Shown here: piece by piece, positions 21,591-33,063 of the stretch | Layout: each line of letters begins with the position of its first letter | Numbering within the stretch: the first letter of the stretch is position 1 | From: Rachicladosporium sp. CCFEE 5018 | Lineage: Eukaryota > Ascomycota > Dothideomycetes > Cladosporiales > Cladosporiaceae | Direction of reading: 5' to 3' | Length of the DNA stretch: 64,000 bases | NCBI GenBank assembly: GCA_002077045.2 | Contig: KZ111149.1 | Span: forward strand, 220,019-284,018 | Notes under the pieces: generated by a model | What the model was told of the DNA's origin: nothing | Database searches by the model: none | Seen by the model: only the letters and a program-made list of their open reading frames with translations | Position numbers and translations under genes: made by a program

Positions 21591-22375
21591 CTAAAATCCC
21601 ACCCCATGAAACAACAACATCAACTTCCTCCCAACCACAGGCTCCAACTCCGTCCCATCCCTCGCAATCTTCACCTCGCGATTAGCATTCCACGCATTCC
21701 TCAGTCCCCTCGTTCGGAAGAACGGCAGACGCCCCGTGCTAATCCACTCAATCCTGAACGGCCGCCCGAGCTCCTGCTCCGCACTCAAGTCATTCGTCGC
21801 TTGTTCCTTGAGTGGCGAGTCTTCGTCTTCAGCAACGTCATCAGCCTCCCAGAAGATCGTGCCACGTGCTGAGTCGTCAATAATGCGACCAGAAGGCGCT
21901 GTGGCTGTTGCGGGGGTAGGTATAGACCGTGGGCCATCGTCGGGAGAGACGTCAGAGGATGTCACAGGTGATGTTGCAGCCCCGAGATCACCAGATATAG
22001 GCGCGAGCATACGAGCGTAGCCGAAGTACTCTCCAGATTTGTTAGCCGAGAAGACGAGGTAGACGTTCTCGGCGCGCTCAAAAGCGGCGTTCAAGCCTGC
22101 TTCGTTGTGCTCTTGGGTCGTCCACTGGCCTCTGCGGACGCTGGCGTCTAGGTCTTGGGAGGTGAGGCTTTTGAGGATGAAGAAGCTTTCCGGAATGCGC
22201 GTCGCTTTGGGCGGAGCGATCGCGGAGACGACCATTTCTTTCTGTGCCTGCGGAGCGGCAGGCGGACCGCCGACAATGGTAGGCGTGTCTACCTCGTCGA
22301 CTTCCGAGTCAGGCGAGATGGAGTGCACGAGAGCTGGAGTCGAGCTCTGTGCAGACGGCGGCGCCGTTGCTGTGG
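21591..22375 (-). CDS. YTH-domain m6A reader, 3' part only (left copy, cut by gap)
   Basis: The C-terminal roughly 260 codons of the gene seen complete at 26415-28020. The YTH domain is present from the Ser/Pro linker onward, and the frame is open up to the N run. The upstream RRM part is missing because contig A ends here. A few residues differ from the right copy, for example E-H-N versus V-H-N after W-T-T-Q. Confidence 0.85.
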
Positions 22376-22475
22376 NNNNNNNNNNNNNNNNNNNNNNNNN
22401 NNNNNNNNNNNNNNNNNNNNNNNNNNNNNNNNNNNNNNNNNNNNNNNNNNNNNNNNNNNNNNNNNNNNNNNNNNN
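22376..22475. other. Assembly gap, 100 N
   Basis: Exactly 100 N, the usual placeholder for a scaffold join of unknown length. It sits exactly at the inner end of the left arm and 26 bases before the PRP28 start codon, so neither the PRP28 promoter nor the true neighbour of contig A can be seen. Confidence 0.99.
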
Positions 22476-22501
22476 AGCAAATAGCAAGCTAGTCCGACAG
22501 A

Positions 22502-24796
22502 ATGGAGGATCTACCGCCGCCTCCCCCGCCACCGCCGCCTTCAGACGATCTTGCGCCGCCGCCGCCACCCCCGACAAGCGACGATCTGCCCCCTCCACCC
22601 CCACCTGCGCCCCCGGTGATACATAGCGAGAAAGTCGAGGAAGTCGAGGATGCTGGACCCAACCTCAAGAAGCGCAAGATCGGTTGGGCGACCAAGACGA
22701 AGCCTCAGCCGATCAGCATCGAAGAGCTTCTTGCGAAGAAGAAGGCTGCCGACGAAGCTGCTGCGAAACCCCGGTTCATGTCAAAGAAGGAGCGCGAACG
22801 ATTGAAGCAGGAGCAGCAAGCTGCGACGTCTAAGCCTGAGATCAACGGCAAGCCGAATGGAGTTACTCATGGCCACACGAACGGTCATGTCAATGGCAAT
22901 GCGCCCAACGGCGTCAACGGCAGCCACCGTGATGTGCCCACAGGCCCTAGGGGCATGCCCACGGGACCACGTGCGATGCGAGCACCACAGCCAGCACTCG
23001 AGCTCGCAAAGAAGGGCTTCGAGATGAAGCCTCCTCCGCCGCCCAAGCCACGCGGGACAGAGGAAGTGGAAGCCAATATGATCCGCACACGGTACATGGG
23101 AGCAGATACCCAGGTCTCGAACTTCTCCGCCAAGAAGAAGCGAAAGCGAACGACGGAGAAGAAGTTCAGTTTTGAGTGGAATACTGAGGAAGATACGAGT
23201 CAGGACTACAACCCCATCTACCAGAACCGACAGGAGAATACGTTCTTCGGACGCGGCAAGCTCGGAGGCTACACGGATGATGCGAGCGACGAGCAGGTGC
23301 AGAAGTATGCGCAATCGCTGGCAGAGCGAGATCCGGAGACTGGGCGGGAGCGTGCTGCTCAGATCATCGAGGCACATCGGAGGAGAAGAGAGGAAGGCGG
23401 CAGGAATACGATCGAGAAGCACTGGAGCGAGAAGCCATTGGAGAAGATGCGGGAACGCGATTGGCGAATCTTCAAGGAGGACTTCAACATTGCATCAAAG
23501 GGTGGCAATATTCCGAACCCGATGCGGAGTTGGAAGGAGTCGCACTTACCGCAGCGACTGCTTGACATCGTTGATCAAGTCGGCTATACTGAACCATCAG
23601 CTGTGCAAAGAGCAGCAATTCCGGTTGCTCTGCAGTCCCGCGACCTTATCGGTGTCGCTGTGACTGGGTCTGGTAAGACTGCTGCCTTTCTCCTGCCTTT
23701 ACTAGTCTACATCTCCGACCTCCCACCTCTAAACGACGCCACCAAGAACGACGGACCCTACGCCATCATTCTCGCCCCGACTCGCGAGTTGGCGCAGCAG
23801 ATCGAGATCGAAGCCAAGAAGTTCGCCACACCCCTAGGCTTCAAATGTGTCTCCCTTGTCGGCGGCCACAGCATCGAAGAGCAGTCCTACAACATGCGCG
23901 ACGGTGCCGAGATCATCATCGCTACGCCCGGTCGTCTGGTTGACTGCATCGATCGTCGCGTGCTGGTGCTCTCGCAATGCTGCTACGTGATCATGGACGA
24001 AGCCGACCGCATGATCGACATGGGCTTCGAGGAAGGCGTGAATCGCATTCTCAACGCCCTACCAGTCAACAACGAGAAGCCTGACACCGAGGACGCCGAG
24101 GACGCGGTCGCAATGTCCCGGACTCTGGGCGGGAAGGATAGGTACAGACAGACAATGATGTACACGGCAACTATGCCCGCGGCCGTGGAGCGCATCGCGA
24201 GAAGATACCTCCGCCGCCCGGCAATTGTCACCATCGGCAACTTGGGCGAAGCCGTAGACACCGTTGAGCAGCGCGTGGAGTTCATCTCCGGTGAGGATAA
24301 GCGCAAGAAGCGACTTAACGAAATCTTGGCCAGTAGGGAGTTCACGCCGCCGATTATTGTATTTGTCAACACGAAGCGGAACTGCGATGCCGTGGCACGA
24401 GATATCTCGCGCATGGGCTACAACTCCGTCACCATGCACGGCAACAAAGCGCAAGATCAGCGAGAAGCCGCGCTCGCGTCACTCCGCTCTGGTGCTGCGA
24501 ATGTCTTGATCGCCACAGACGTGGCAGCCAGAGGTATCGACGTTCCTGACGTTAGTCTTGTCGTGAACTACAACATGGCTTCCAGTATTGAGAACTACAC
24601 TCATCGCATTGGGCGTACTGGGCGAGCAGGGAAGACGGGTGTGGCTATTACTTTCCTTGGACAGGAGGACGCGGATGTGATGTATGAGTTGAGGTTGATG
24701 ATGCAGAAGAGCGAAATCTCAAGGGTGCCGGAAGAACTGAGGAAACATGCCTCAGCGCAGACGAAGGTTGTGAAGGGGCAGAAGAAGATTGAGTAG
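22502..24796 (+). CDS. PRP28: Pre-mRNA-splicing DEAD-box helicase PRP28
   Basis: Single exon, 764 aa, present once. It begins with proline runs, then a Lys/Glu-rich N-terminal region typical of fungal Prp28, including K-K-R-K-R and R-P-x-Y-N-P-like Q-D-Y-N-P-I-Y-Q-N-R. The helicase core shows the Q motif, motif I A-V-T-G-S-G-K392-T, P-T-R-E-L-A, A-T-P-G-R-L, motif II D499-E-A-D, motif III as T-A-T (the Prp28 form of SAT), V-F-V-N-T-K-R, D-V-A-A-R-G-I-D and H-R-I-G-R-T-G-R-A-G. Prp28 promotes exchange of U1 for U6 at the 5' splice site in the spliceosome. The start is the first ATG after the gap and gives a family-like length, but a longer N-terminus hidden by the gap cannot be excluded. Confidence 0.95.
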   Translation: MEDLPPPPPPPPPSDDLAPPPPPPTSDDLPPPPPPAPPVIHSEKVEEVEDAGPNLKKRKIGWATKTKPQPISIEELLAKKKAADEAAAKPRFMSKKERERLKQEQQAATSKPEINGKPNGVTHGHTNGHVNGNAPNGVNGSHRDVPTGPRGMPTGPRAMRAPQPALELAKKGFEMKPPPPPKPRGTEEVEANMIRTRYMGADTQVSNFSAKKKRKRTTEKKFSFEWNTEEDTSQDYNPIYQNRQENTFFGRGKLGGYTDDASDEQVQKYAQSLAERDPETGRERAAQIIEAHRRRREEGGRNTIEKHWSEKPLEKMRERDWRIFKEDFNIASKGGNIPNPMRSWKESHLPQRLLDIVDQVGYTEPSAVQRAAIPVALQSRDLIGVAVTGSGKTAAFLLPLLVYISDLPPLNDATKNDGPYAIILAPTRELAQQIEIEAKKFATPLGFKCVSLVGGHSIEEQSYNMRDGAEIIIATPGRLVDCIDRRVLVLSQCCYVIMDEADRMIDMGFEEGVNRILNALPVNNEKPDTEDAEDAVAMSRTLGGKDRYRQTMMYTATMPAAVERIARRYLRRPAIVTIGNLGEAVDTVEQRVEFISGEDKRKKRLNEILASREFTPPIIVFVNTKRNCDAVARDISRMGYNSVTMHGNKAQDQREAALASLRSGAANVLIATDVAARGIDVPDVSLVVNYNMASSIENYTHRIGRTGRAGKTGVAITFLGQEDADVMYELRLMMQKSEISRVPEELRKHASAQTKVVKGQKKIE

Positions 24797-26414
24797 GGTG
24801 TTCAGTTAAAGGGCTGGTGATAGCCACACATTACCTGTTTGTAAAGACTCCGCGTACGAGGGCGAATGGTGTGGAAGAGCGGTCCACGACCAACTCTGAT
24901 GGGTGAAATGTGAATTCGAACTTTAATGTCAAATATTCGCGACGTTCCGAGGAGCATTCACATGGCCAAAGATGTGATACGAAGGTATGATTAAGCTCGA
25001 GTCATGCTCTGATCGTGAAACGACGGCGGTCCGGAGTTCAGTCCGTGATCGGCAAACCTCACTTCGTCCAAAGCCCGCCACCATAGCTCGCTTCTCCACG
25101 CATCGGCAATCTAGCGTTGCATCGCAACGCGATCTCCTGCCCAGGTATCGATATGCCACGAGTGCGCGGCATTCCTGCAGACTAGCGGTAGGCGATGCAG
25201 CGAGTTGAGGCTCCTGCCAAGTTATGTCAGAGAGCAACCCCGTGGACGGTCCTGGATGGTGGTCCTGATTCGCACCTCGGAGACTGGCTTCCCAGATTCA
25301 CTTGCTGGCTTAATTTGTAGGGCATGACGTTGAGGGGTCTCACTGGTGCTTCGCGGAATGTGTCCGTCGTTTCATTGCCGATGACCGCCGGAACAGATAT
25401 GGGAGGCGGTTCGTCGACGTTGGTCTTCATGCGTGCGAGTCGCGATGGGCAGATGCTGTCGCTCAGTCTGGGATGTCACAATCTATGAGCTGAGCTTGGT
25501 GAGGGGCTTTTGATACGTTCGACCTGGCCGCGGGGACAGGCCGTGTGACCATTCTTTCGGGGAATTTCGCGCTGGGGCTTCACGGGAGTGCCACATGCTG
25601 CCAGGGTATCTGGCCGATCTTTAACGCCACCGTCATCCATCGAGGTGCGGCTCAGCAATCTACGTCTGGGAGTGGATCGTAGTGGATGCAGATCTACAGT
25701 GCTGTCATATGCGCTGGGTCTGATGAGTGGACCGGTTCGCGAGGGGATGAGTGCTGTATTTGGAATGAGTACAGTCTGGTCATGGGAGGCGACGTTTGCT
25801 ACTCTATTGATGAGACGTACCGCTAGGCTCCATTGACGAGCGGAGCTTAGCTATCAATGACCGGCTTGAGCCGCAGCGCGGGCCATGGCTCTATCGCTAA
25901 AGCTTCAAGAAGACCATGGACCGCAGATTAGACCTGTGGACATACATACGAGCCGACGGAGATGGAGGGCTCATATGCCGGTACCCACGACCCCAGGCCA
26001 AACGCACTCCACTCAAGTGGCGTAAGTTCAAGACCCGTGGTCTAGCACGCGCGGACGCGGACTGCACTCCGTCAGATTCCCATATTATCGGACTTCATCT
26101 TCTCGATGCCCTTCTCGATGACCGTTCGCCGCCTTTCGCGCCCGTCCGAGGCGCCGCCTGGACTGGATACTGGCTGAATGAGATGAATTTCTAGGGAGTT
26201 GGGCCCTTGAAATCATCGGCCTGTGCCGGTTATGGTACTGCCATGGCATAATCACGCGTTTTTGCCACCTGGAGAAGTCCCCGGCGCGGCGAGGGGTCAT
26301 TTAAGTATTGTAGTGCTCAGCGTCTTCTCTCGGGTGCAAGGTTAGCCAGAGTGTGCTGCTACACGGACTGTCGTTAAACTAAGATTTAGCCTGCCACAGG
26401 ATCACAGAATACAG
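24797..26414. promoter_or_regulatory. 1.6-kb intergenic between PRP28 and YTH gene
   Basis: Holds the PRP28 3' UTR and the YTH promoter. A CGG-N8-CCG motif (CGGAGTTCAGTCCG) lies at 25032-25045. Short frames such as 25588-25836 and 25916-26194 match nothing recognised. No tRNA-like box pair was found by eye. Confidence 0.5.
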
Positions 26415-28020
26415 ATGGAGCAATCAAGTCAAGACTATGGCGGGCAGCCGTTCAAGATGCTAGGACTAGAGGACGCGTTGCCGCTCACCCAGCCACAGCA
26501 GCATCTAGGTCGGCAACATGGTAATCAACATCTTGCAGCTGGCGGGGTGGACCAGTACGGACGACAGACCTTCTACGGCAACCCGCAGGCGGTACAACAC
26601 CCTCCACAGTACAGTCACCACGTGCAGCACCCTGGGCTTCAGCCTGAATACCAGCACTATGGACCACAATACGCATTGCCGGGCCAGCAATACCAGCGAG
26701 CAATGCTACCCGGGATGCAACACCCTCAGATGTTCCTACCGCCTGCGGACACTCATGCCATGCATGGAGGCGGATTACCTCCCATGATGCCCACGGAGTG
26801 GCGACACTCGCAAGCGTCCGGACGCGTTGGGCCGTATGCGGACATCAGCAGCATGAGCCATCGTAAGTTCGCCGTTCATCAAGATCACGTGTGAGTGCAG
26901 CATTGACCTCTATCTAGACCAGAACGCACACAACTCCCCCCAACCTTCGCCTGGTATATTCTCCGCTCCTCGAGGTCCGCCCCGCAAACCGAGACAATCC
27001 GGCTTCGCGCTCTGGGTAGGCAACCTTCCTCCAGCAGCCGGTATTGCAGACCTCAAGGACCACTTCTCGCGAGACGCAACCAAGGATATCGAAAGCTTGT
27101 TCCTGATCTCGAAGAGCAACTGTGCTTTTGTCAACTATCGCACAGAGGCAACATGTTCGGCCGCCATGCACCGCTTCCACGACTCGAGATTCAATGGCAT
27201 TCGACTAGTCTGCCGTCTGAGAAAGGGAGCAGGCACCACAGCAACGGCGCCGCCGTCTGCACAGAGCTCGACTCCAGCTCTCGTGCACTCCATCTCGCCT
27301 GACTCGGAAGTCGACGAGGTAGACACGCCTACCATTGTCGGCGGTCCGCCTGCCGCTCCGCAGGCACAGAAAGAAATGGTCGTCTCCGCGATCGCTCCGC
27401 CCAAAGCGACGCGCATTCCGGAAAGCTTCTTCATCCTCAAAAGCCTCACTTCCCAAGACCTAGACGCCAGCGTCCGCAGAGGCCAGTGGACGACCCAAGT
27501 GCACAACGAAGCAGGCTTGAACGCCGCTTTTGAGCGCGCCGAGAACGTCTACCTCGTCTTCTCGGCTAACAAATCTGGAGAGTACTTCGGCTACGCTCGT
27601 ATGCTCGCGCCTATATCTGGTAATCTCGGGGCTGCAACATCACCTGTGACATCCTCTGACGTCCCTCCCGACGATGGCCCACGGTCTATACCTACCCCCG
27701 CAACAGCCACAGCGCCTTCTGGTCGCATTGTCGACGACTCAGCACGTGGCACGATCTTCTGGGAGGCTGATGACGTTGCTGAAGACGAAGACTCGCCACT
27801 CAAGGAACAAGCTACGAGTGACTTGAGTGCGGAGCAGGAGCTTGGGCGGCCGTTCAGGATTGAGTGGATTAGCACGGGGCGTCTGCCGTTCTTCCGAACG
27901 AGGGGACTGAGGAATGCGTGGAATGCTAATCGCGAGGTGAAGATTGCGAGGGATGGGACGGAGTTGGAGCCTGTGGTTGGGAGGAAGTTGATGTTGTTGT
28001 TCCATGGGATGGGATTTTAG
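26415..28020 (+). CDS. YTH-domain m6A RNA reader with RRM (YTHDC1-like)
   Basis: Two exons: 26415-26862 and 26918-28020 (intron 55 nt), giving 516 aa. It has a Gln/His/Pro-rich N-terminus, then an RRM-like domain (F-A-L-W-V-G-N-L-P-P, C-A-F-V-N-Y), a linker, and a YTH domain: E-S-F-F-I-L-K-S, R-G-Q-W-T-T, V-Y-L-V-F-S-A-N-K-S-G-E-Y-F-G-Y-A-R-M, I-F-W-E-A-D, then R-I-E-W and the end V-K-I-A-R-D-G-T-E-L-E. The Trp in Q-W-T and the Trp in F-W-E sit where YTHDC1 has its m6A-cage tryptophans. A Pro/Ser-rich insert of about 50 residues splits the YTH domain after Y-A-R-M. The expected role is reading N6-methyladenosine in nuclear RNA. Its 3' half is the innermost part of the inverted duplication. 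Confidence 0.9.
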
Positions 28021-28090
28021 ACCTCGACATAGCTAACCAGTCCACCACCACCACTCTCGACTCCGCGGTCGATGCTCGCCACATCATAGC

Positions 28091-28624
28091 TCAGGTTTGT
28101 AAGTCTTCCGTGCGCTTCTCGATGGCCATCTGCAGATGCTTGACAGCATTCTCGATCACGTTGTCCAGCTCGGCTTTCGAAGACAAGATAGTGTCCTCCA
28201 ACTTCCGTTTCTTCTGCACTAGCTCACAGAGGCGCTCCACCTGTGGAAGTCGGCGTGTACGACTAGCAATCGAGTCAACATGTCAGACTCGCGTCGCGCA
28301 AAGGGAGAGATACTTACAATTGCTCCTCGTCTCTCTGCACAGCAACCTCAAGCTTCCCACGTATGGTGTCTATGCGCTGGTGATGAGCTTCACGGATGGC
28401 ATTTTCGCGCGTGCGACGACGAGCTTTTACCTGGGAAGACTCGGCGTCAGAACGAGAGGCCACTTTTACCGCAGTCAGCTAGCTTGACTAACGCTCTTTT
28501 TGTGCTTCTCTAGAAGCCCTTGCATAGCGCTCGTGTCGAGGTCTTGCGAAGTTTGGGACTGGGCCTCTTGGGTTATGAGATCGGGAGGCGAGACATCGGA
28601 CTTGGCTTTGCATGATGGAGCCAT
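28091..28624 (-). CDS. Coiled-coil small protein, right (intact) copy
   Basis: Exons complement 28493-28624, 28318-28430 and 28091-28262 (introns 62 and 55 nt), about 138 aa starting MAPSCKAKSD. The second acceptor (GCTAG) is the only one giving an open third exon. The protein is highly charged and helical, with probable coiled coils in the middle and C-terminus (for example K-A-E-L-D-N-V-I-E-N-A-V-K). No family is recognised; a subunit of a nuclear or kinetochore complex would be a guess only. It is tail-to-tail with the YTH gene (70 bp) and divergent from the G-patch gene (195 bp between start codons). The left copy has a TGA at codon 86. Confidence 0.65.
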
Positions 28625-28819
28625 TGGACATGAAGTGTGAGATGTGTGTGCGATACCATGAAGTGAGATCGTCGTCGTCGAGCAAGAAGGAGCGATTATG
28701 TGTGCCTCAGGCCAACTCGCTCGGATACCTGACTCGCCACTATCCTAACTTCCCCAAATTTTGTCAATCTCGATAGCGAGCATACCATATCTCGTCTCGC
28801 CGCCAATAGCCCACTCACA

Positions 28820-29981
28820 ATGGGCCTCAGCGCCCCCAAATCGTACACTCCCCCCTCTCCGCTCCACCCCGCTCGCCGTCCCTGCTAATGTCCCTCCCAG
28901 ACGCATCAAACTCTCCAACGATCCCAACAACACCACCTGGTCGACCGACACATCAGCTTACGGCCACCGTCTGCTGACTTCCCAAGGGTGGTCGCCAGGC
29001 ACAACTCTGGGCGCCGTCAACGCTCCACAGGCCTCACATTACACAGCAGCGAATAGCTCACATATTCGCGTCCTGTTGCGAGAAGACAATGCAGGACTGG
29101 GAGCGAAGCGAGGCGGCGAGAGCAAGGAGACCTTCGGGCTGAAGGGCTTGGAGGGCATCTTCGGGAGGTTAAATGGAAGGGAGGAGGCGAAGGTCGATGA
29201 TGTGGTGGAGGAGAAGCGGAGGGATGCAATGTTAAGGGTGAGGTATGGAGGGGTTATGGGGTTTGTTAGTGGAGGGTTCTTGGTTGGTGATAAGCTGGTC
29301 ATGCACGAGGAAGAGAGTAAAGCAGGGGAGAAGAGGAAGTGGGACGACGACATGGAAGGTGTTAGCAAGTCTGAGAAGCAGCTCAAGAGCGAACATCTTG
29401 CTGCGACGAAGGCTGCTGGGAAGGCTATGACAGATGCGGACGTTATACGTGCAGCCAGGAAGGCTAGGAAAGTAGCAGGAGGCACGAATGTGCTGGCAGA
29501 CATCCAGAGCGAAGCCATGGCAGTACCCGAAACGGATGCCGAGCTGGCAAAGGCAGCAAGAAAAGCGAAGCGAAGATCGAAGTGCAGTAACGCTGCTCCA
29601 GAGCCTGTACGGCCCACGACTGTGCCATTGGCAGACGAAGACGAAGCACGGGCAGCCAAAAAAGCAAAGAGGCTGTTGAAGGACGAAGCAAAGGCCGAGA
29701 AAGCTGCGCGCAGAGAGGCACGCCGCTTGCGACGAGAAGCTGAAGCGAATCCACCGACTGCACCTGGAACGAGCGCATCTCTCGACTCGGAACTTACAGT
29801 CGCTATAGCACCTACAGAAGTATTGGCTCAACCTATAGCACCTACGGCCCTTCCGCAACCACAGTCGCTCTTCGGTGGCAGCCGACACGCAGTACGGCAA
29901 CGCTACATAGCGCAGAAACGACTAGCATCGATGGACGGCAGAGCGATGCAGGAGATTCTAATGCTAAAAGCAGGAGCCTGA
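28820..29981 (+). CDS. G-patch protein of PXR1/PINX1 type, right copy
   Basis: Exons 28820-28842 and 28901-29981 (intron 58 nt, with GCTAATG near the acceptor), 367 aa, the same structure as 19595-20760. The G-patch is intact (Y-G-H-R-L-L-T-S-Q-G-W, L-G-A-K). After the first exon it reads S-R-I-K-L-S-N, against S-R-T-R-L-S-N in the left copy. The intron reads open in frame, so it could be mistaken for coding. The donor GTACAC is weaker than the left copy's GTAATT. Confidence 0.85.
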
Positions 29982-30168
29982 GCAATTCGTGTTCTGCGTG
30001 CGGGTATATATACACATCCTGTAGCCGATCCAAGTAAAGCCTGCCTTTGTTGCTCGTTGGCAAATTTCCGCCTAACATCCATGCTGAAGCACGATATCCC
30101 CCCTTATGCGTTTACCTCGTCTGAAGCCTGGAAGCCGAGAAAGTCATCTGTACGTATACCGACCGATT

Positions 30169-31865
30169 TCAGGGTCTCGCGGCTGCGCCCATTCCAGACG
30201 ACCCGCCACCATCCAGATGCTCACCAGCGCGCAGTAGACTCGCGATCCCCACTGCGCCCAGCGGACTGCCCTGAGCATACCCCTTGCTACTCCCCATGAG
30301 CAGTGGCGGCAGTCTCCTATCAGCCATCCTGGCAACACCTCCGGGACTCTCAATCGAGACAAGGAAATCCGGTGTTCGACCGAGCGCCGACGGCGCCGGA
30401 AATTTATCCAGCCCTGGTAACGGCGGCGTGGCGGAATTGCCATTTAGCGACGACGACGAGCGGGAGCCTGAGGGGATACCGTTGCCGAGATTGGGAATAT
30501 ACCCGTACGCTAGCTGCGTCGAGATGGCCATGGGAAGGTTGATGTGCGTTGTGAAGGCGTGCTCTGACACGCGGGTGGAGTCTGGGTAAGGCGGTAACAA
30601 CGGCAAGGTGGCGGATTTGAGGCGGTCGGGCGTGGGTTGCGGTGCGAAGCGAGGTTTAGGGAGACGGGGGGAGAACGACGAGCCGTCTGCTGCGGCTGCG
30701 TTGCACTGTCGTGTGGTGGTTTGCGAGAGCGTGGGTCTGGGGTGCTTGTAGTTGGGCGTGTTGCTGCTGCTTGGGGACTCGACGATGGATCTGCGGCGGT
30801 CTAGGGTGCTGTCGGTGGGAATGGAGTTCTCGGAGCTGCTGTTGCTGGCGCCGGCGTCTGTGCCGTTGCTGCCACTTGAAGCTAGAATGGAGAGCTTGTC
30901 GTCACGCTTTCGTTTGCCTTCTTAGTGGCGTCAGTCTTGCGTCGCGGAAGAATGGAGTGGGATTACCTACCATGCGGAGGTGGCTCGTGCTTCGCCTTGA
31001 AGTCTGCCAGATAGATTTGATACTCTGCGAACTTCGAGGTCTTCTTATACTCTGACAACTCAGAGTAGTACTTGTCTTTGGCCGCCTGGCTGCGACTTTC
31101 GTACGCCGCTTTCTCGTCTTGAGCGAGCACCCGCCATCGCTCGCCGACCGTCTTAGCGATCTCGGTAAAGCTAGGATCAGACCCTTTGAGGTCTGCTCTT
31201 GTGTCTGCGAGCTTGTTAGCCGCCAGCTCAGCATGTCGCGACTAAGTACGTACAATTAGAGAACAGGACATATGCCGAAGGCGGCCGATCTGGAGCATAT
31301 TCGTCCGCCTGTCTCGATCATCAGCGTCGGGTCGTCACAATCATACCGTATTTCCTTGATCGAATGCATAGATACTACTTACCTTTGGGTGCCGCCGATA
31401 CCGACGCTTTCCATTCACCGTCGCGCGAGCGACACCATTCCCGTTGGCCTCGTCATCTGCACCAAGTACTGGGTCTACTTTGTCAAAGTCCTCCTGGTCT
31501 TCAGCTGCTCCATAGCTGCTCGCATCGTAGCTGTTCTTCCGCCTGTAGTCCAAGATTGCACGTTGAAGCACCTGCGTCGATAAAGACCCGGTCAGTCACA
31601 CGGAACGGCGAAGGTCACAACCCTCGCAGATCGGAACTGCACCTACCCTGCGATGTCCGAGTTTCACTCCAAGTGCGTCACTAAATTGTATCAGTCGCGT
31701 GCCTCTCGTAAGTCCCGAGCCGCAAGACAAAACATACAGATCAGGCTCTGTGATATCGATCAGGACTTCCCAGGTATCGAATGCCTCTTGGACGAATTTG
31801 TCGTGATACTGCGTTAGACCGATGGAATGCAGCGAATCGTAGAAGTCGCCTGAGCTTGTCTCCAT
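30169..31865 (-). CDS. SAM-domain plus HMG-box protein, right copy
   Basis: Exons complement 31738-31865, 31647-31680, 31383-31571, 31254-31308, 30971-31204 and 30169-30920. All six exon lengths equal those of the left copy, which supports the splice model; introns differ slightly in length and sequence. SAM, HMG box and basic stretch are all intact. Differences between copies are mostly replacements in the Ser/Pro tail. Confidence 0.82.
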
Positions 31866-32513
31866 GATCAGTCCCATATAGACCAGTGAATACCTGGGTG
31901 CTGGCTGTTCGGGATGGACACCGCGTGAGAGGTAGAGAGGCAAAGCGGTTCAAGGTCGCCAAAGCGGGTATGAAACAAACAACGGCAGCAGCATAGGAGA
32001 GCGCCCCCTCGGATATGGCGTTCAATAGATAGTTTGCTACAGGTCACACCAGCTGACGGCAGTCTAGGCAATGGGCGTTTGCAGGTGCAAAGGTGGGTGG
32101 CTGTCCGAGATATGCGTGCGTGGCCGGGTACAATCTGGACAATTCCGTACATGCGCGGAGAGAGCTCCTAGTGTATTCCCGGTGAATGTTGTGGAACGCA
32201 CAGCGAGGTCGACGCACTGCGTTTGGGTGATAGACATGCACTATTCCCTGACTGAGTTCAAAGATCGCGTATAGGTGTGGCACGGGATGTTAAGAGATGA
32301 CTAGATCCAGGATCGAAGAATTGCACTAGGACTCTACGTCTGTGCTTGTCGTCAATCACAGCGCGTGAGAAAGAAGACGGCTGACGCCGATCTCGTGTGT
32401 GTGGGCCGAAAGGATCGACTACCCTCACGGACGGCAAAGCGAGGGATGGGGCAAAGCCAGATGTGCATATTCTGCACAGACAAGTTCCAGGTTGACGTAG
32501 ATTGCCGTACCAC

Positions 32514-32533
32514 TGCCGGAGTCGACTCCGGCA
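32514..32533. promoter_or_regulatory. Perfect 20-bp palindrome with CGG-N8-CCG (right 2)
   Basis: TGCCGGAGTCGACTCCGGCA reads the same on both strands. It lies about 650 bp upstream of the right SAM/HMG gene. The left-arm version at 17046-17063 has one centre change. Confidence 0.4.
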
Positions 32534-33049
32534 ACGCGAGATCCACATTCTCATGCTCCCGCTGGGTTCGTCCAGTCAGGGCAAAGAGTGCCGATCTGTG
32601 CAACACAAGGGAATGCGTTGACGCCGCCTGGGCTGGTCCAGGTGGATGTTGCCGGCGTAGTCGGGTCAATGAGCAGGTGATCTGGTGCAGCCTCTCGTTG
32701 ACGACTTCCCTTCAAATGGCACTGCACCATTGCTCAAGACCGCAGCCTCATTCTCTACAATCCCATCGGGCGATGTGCATCTTCGGTCATCACTCGCACT
32801 CCACTTGCATCGCGATCTCCCCAAGCCGCCCCTTGAATTCGCTCGCTTGAAGATGCAATCTGGGCATGGCGAACCTAGACCCTCCCAAGCCGCAAGCGCT
32901 ATCCTGGCGTGGGCCGATGCCCCTGGTGTCGCGATCGCGTTGGTCACATACTGCAGCAGGCTAGGCCTGTTCGGAAGGTCGGTTGAGGGGCCGGTTCCGT
33001 GCGTTTTGATCGTCATCGACGATGAGTAGAGAGATGGGATTTCGGAGAA

Positions 33050-33063
33050 CGGAGTCGACTCCG
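33050..33063. promoter_or_regulatory. Perfect 14-bp palindrome CGG-N8-CCG (right 1)
   Basis: CGGAGTCGACTCCG, the same 14-mer as the core of 32514-32533, about 530 bp away. The counterpart at 16517-16530 keeps both CGG triplets. Confidence 0.4.

Larger units (their letters stand above)
1..22375. repeat. Left arm of giant inverted duplication (contig A)
   Basis: Seen directly: the reverse complement of this stretch matches 27236-54208, gene by gene and intron by intron. Paired coordinates sum to 54209 in the outer part, about 54141-54216 around palF, and about 49566-49611 inward of the right-arm insertion. The outer 5588 bp look identical; the remainder differs by a few percent with small indels. 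The arm begins at the window edge, so its true outer end is unknown, and it stops at a run of 100 N. Inference: either a second haplotype or homeologue placed in inverted orientation by scaffolding, or a real fold-back duplication. Confidence 0.97.

Noticed and set aside
24797..26414. tRNA genes or CRISPR-like arrays in long intergenic stretches
   Set aside because: No A/B-box pair with a foldable cloverleaf and no regularly spaced repeats could be found by eye; CRISPR is also not expected in a fungus.
28761..28900. Longer N-terminus for the right G-patch gene by reading through its intron
   Set aside because: The left copy is not open there, and the family N-terminus MGLSAPKS plus splicing gives the expected G-patch context in both copies.
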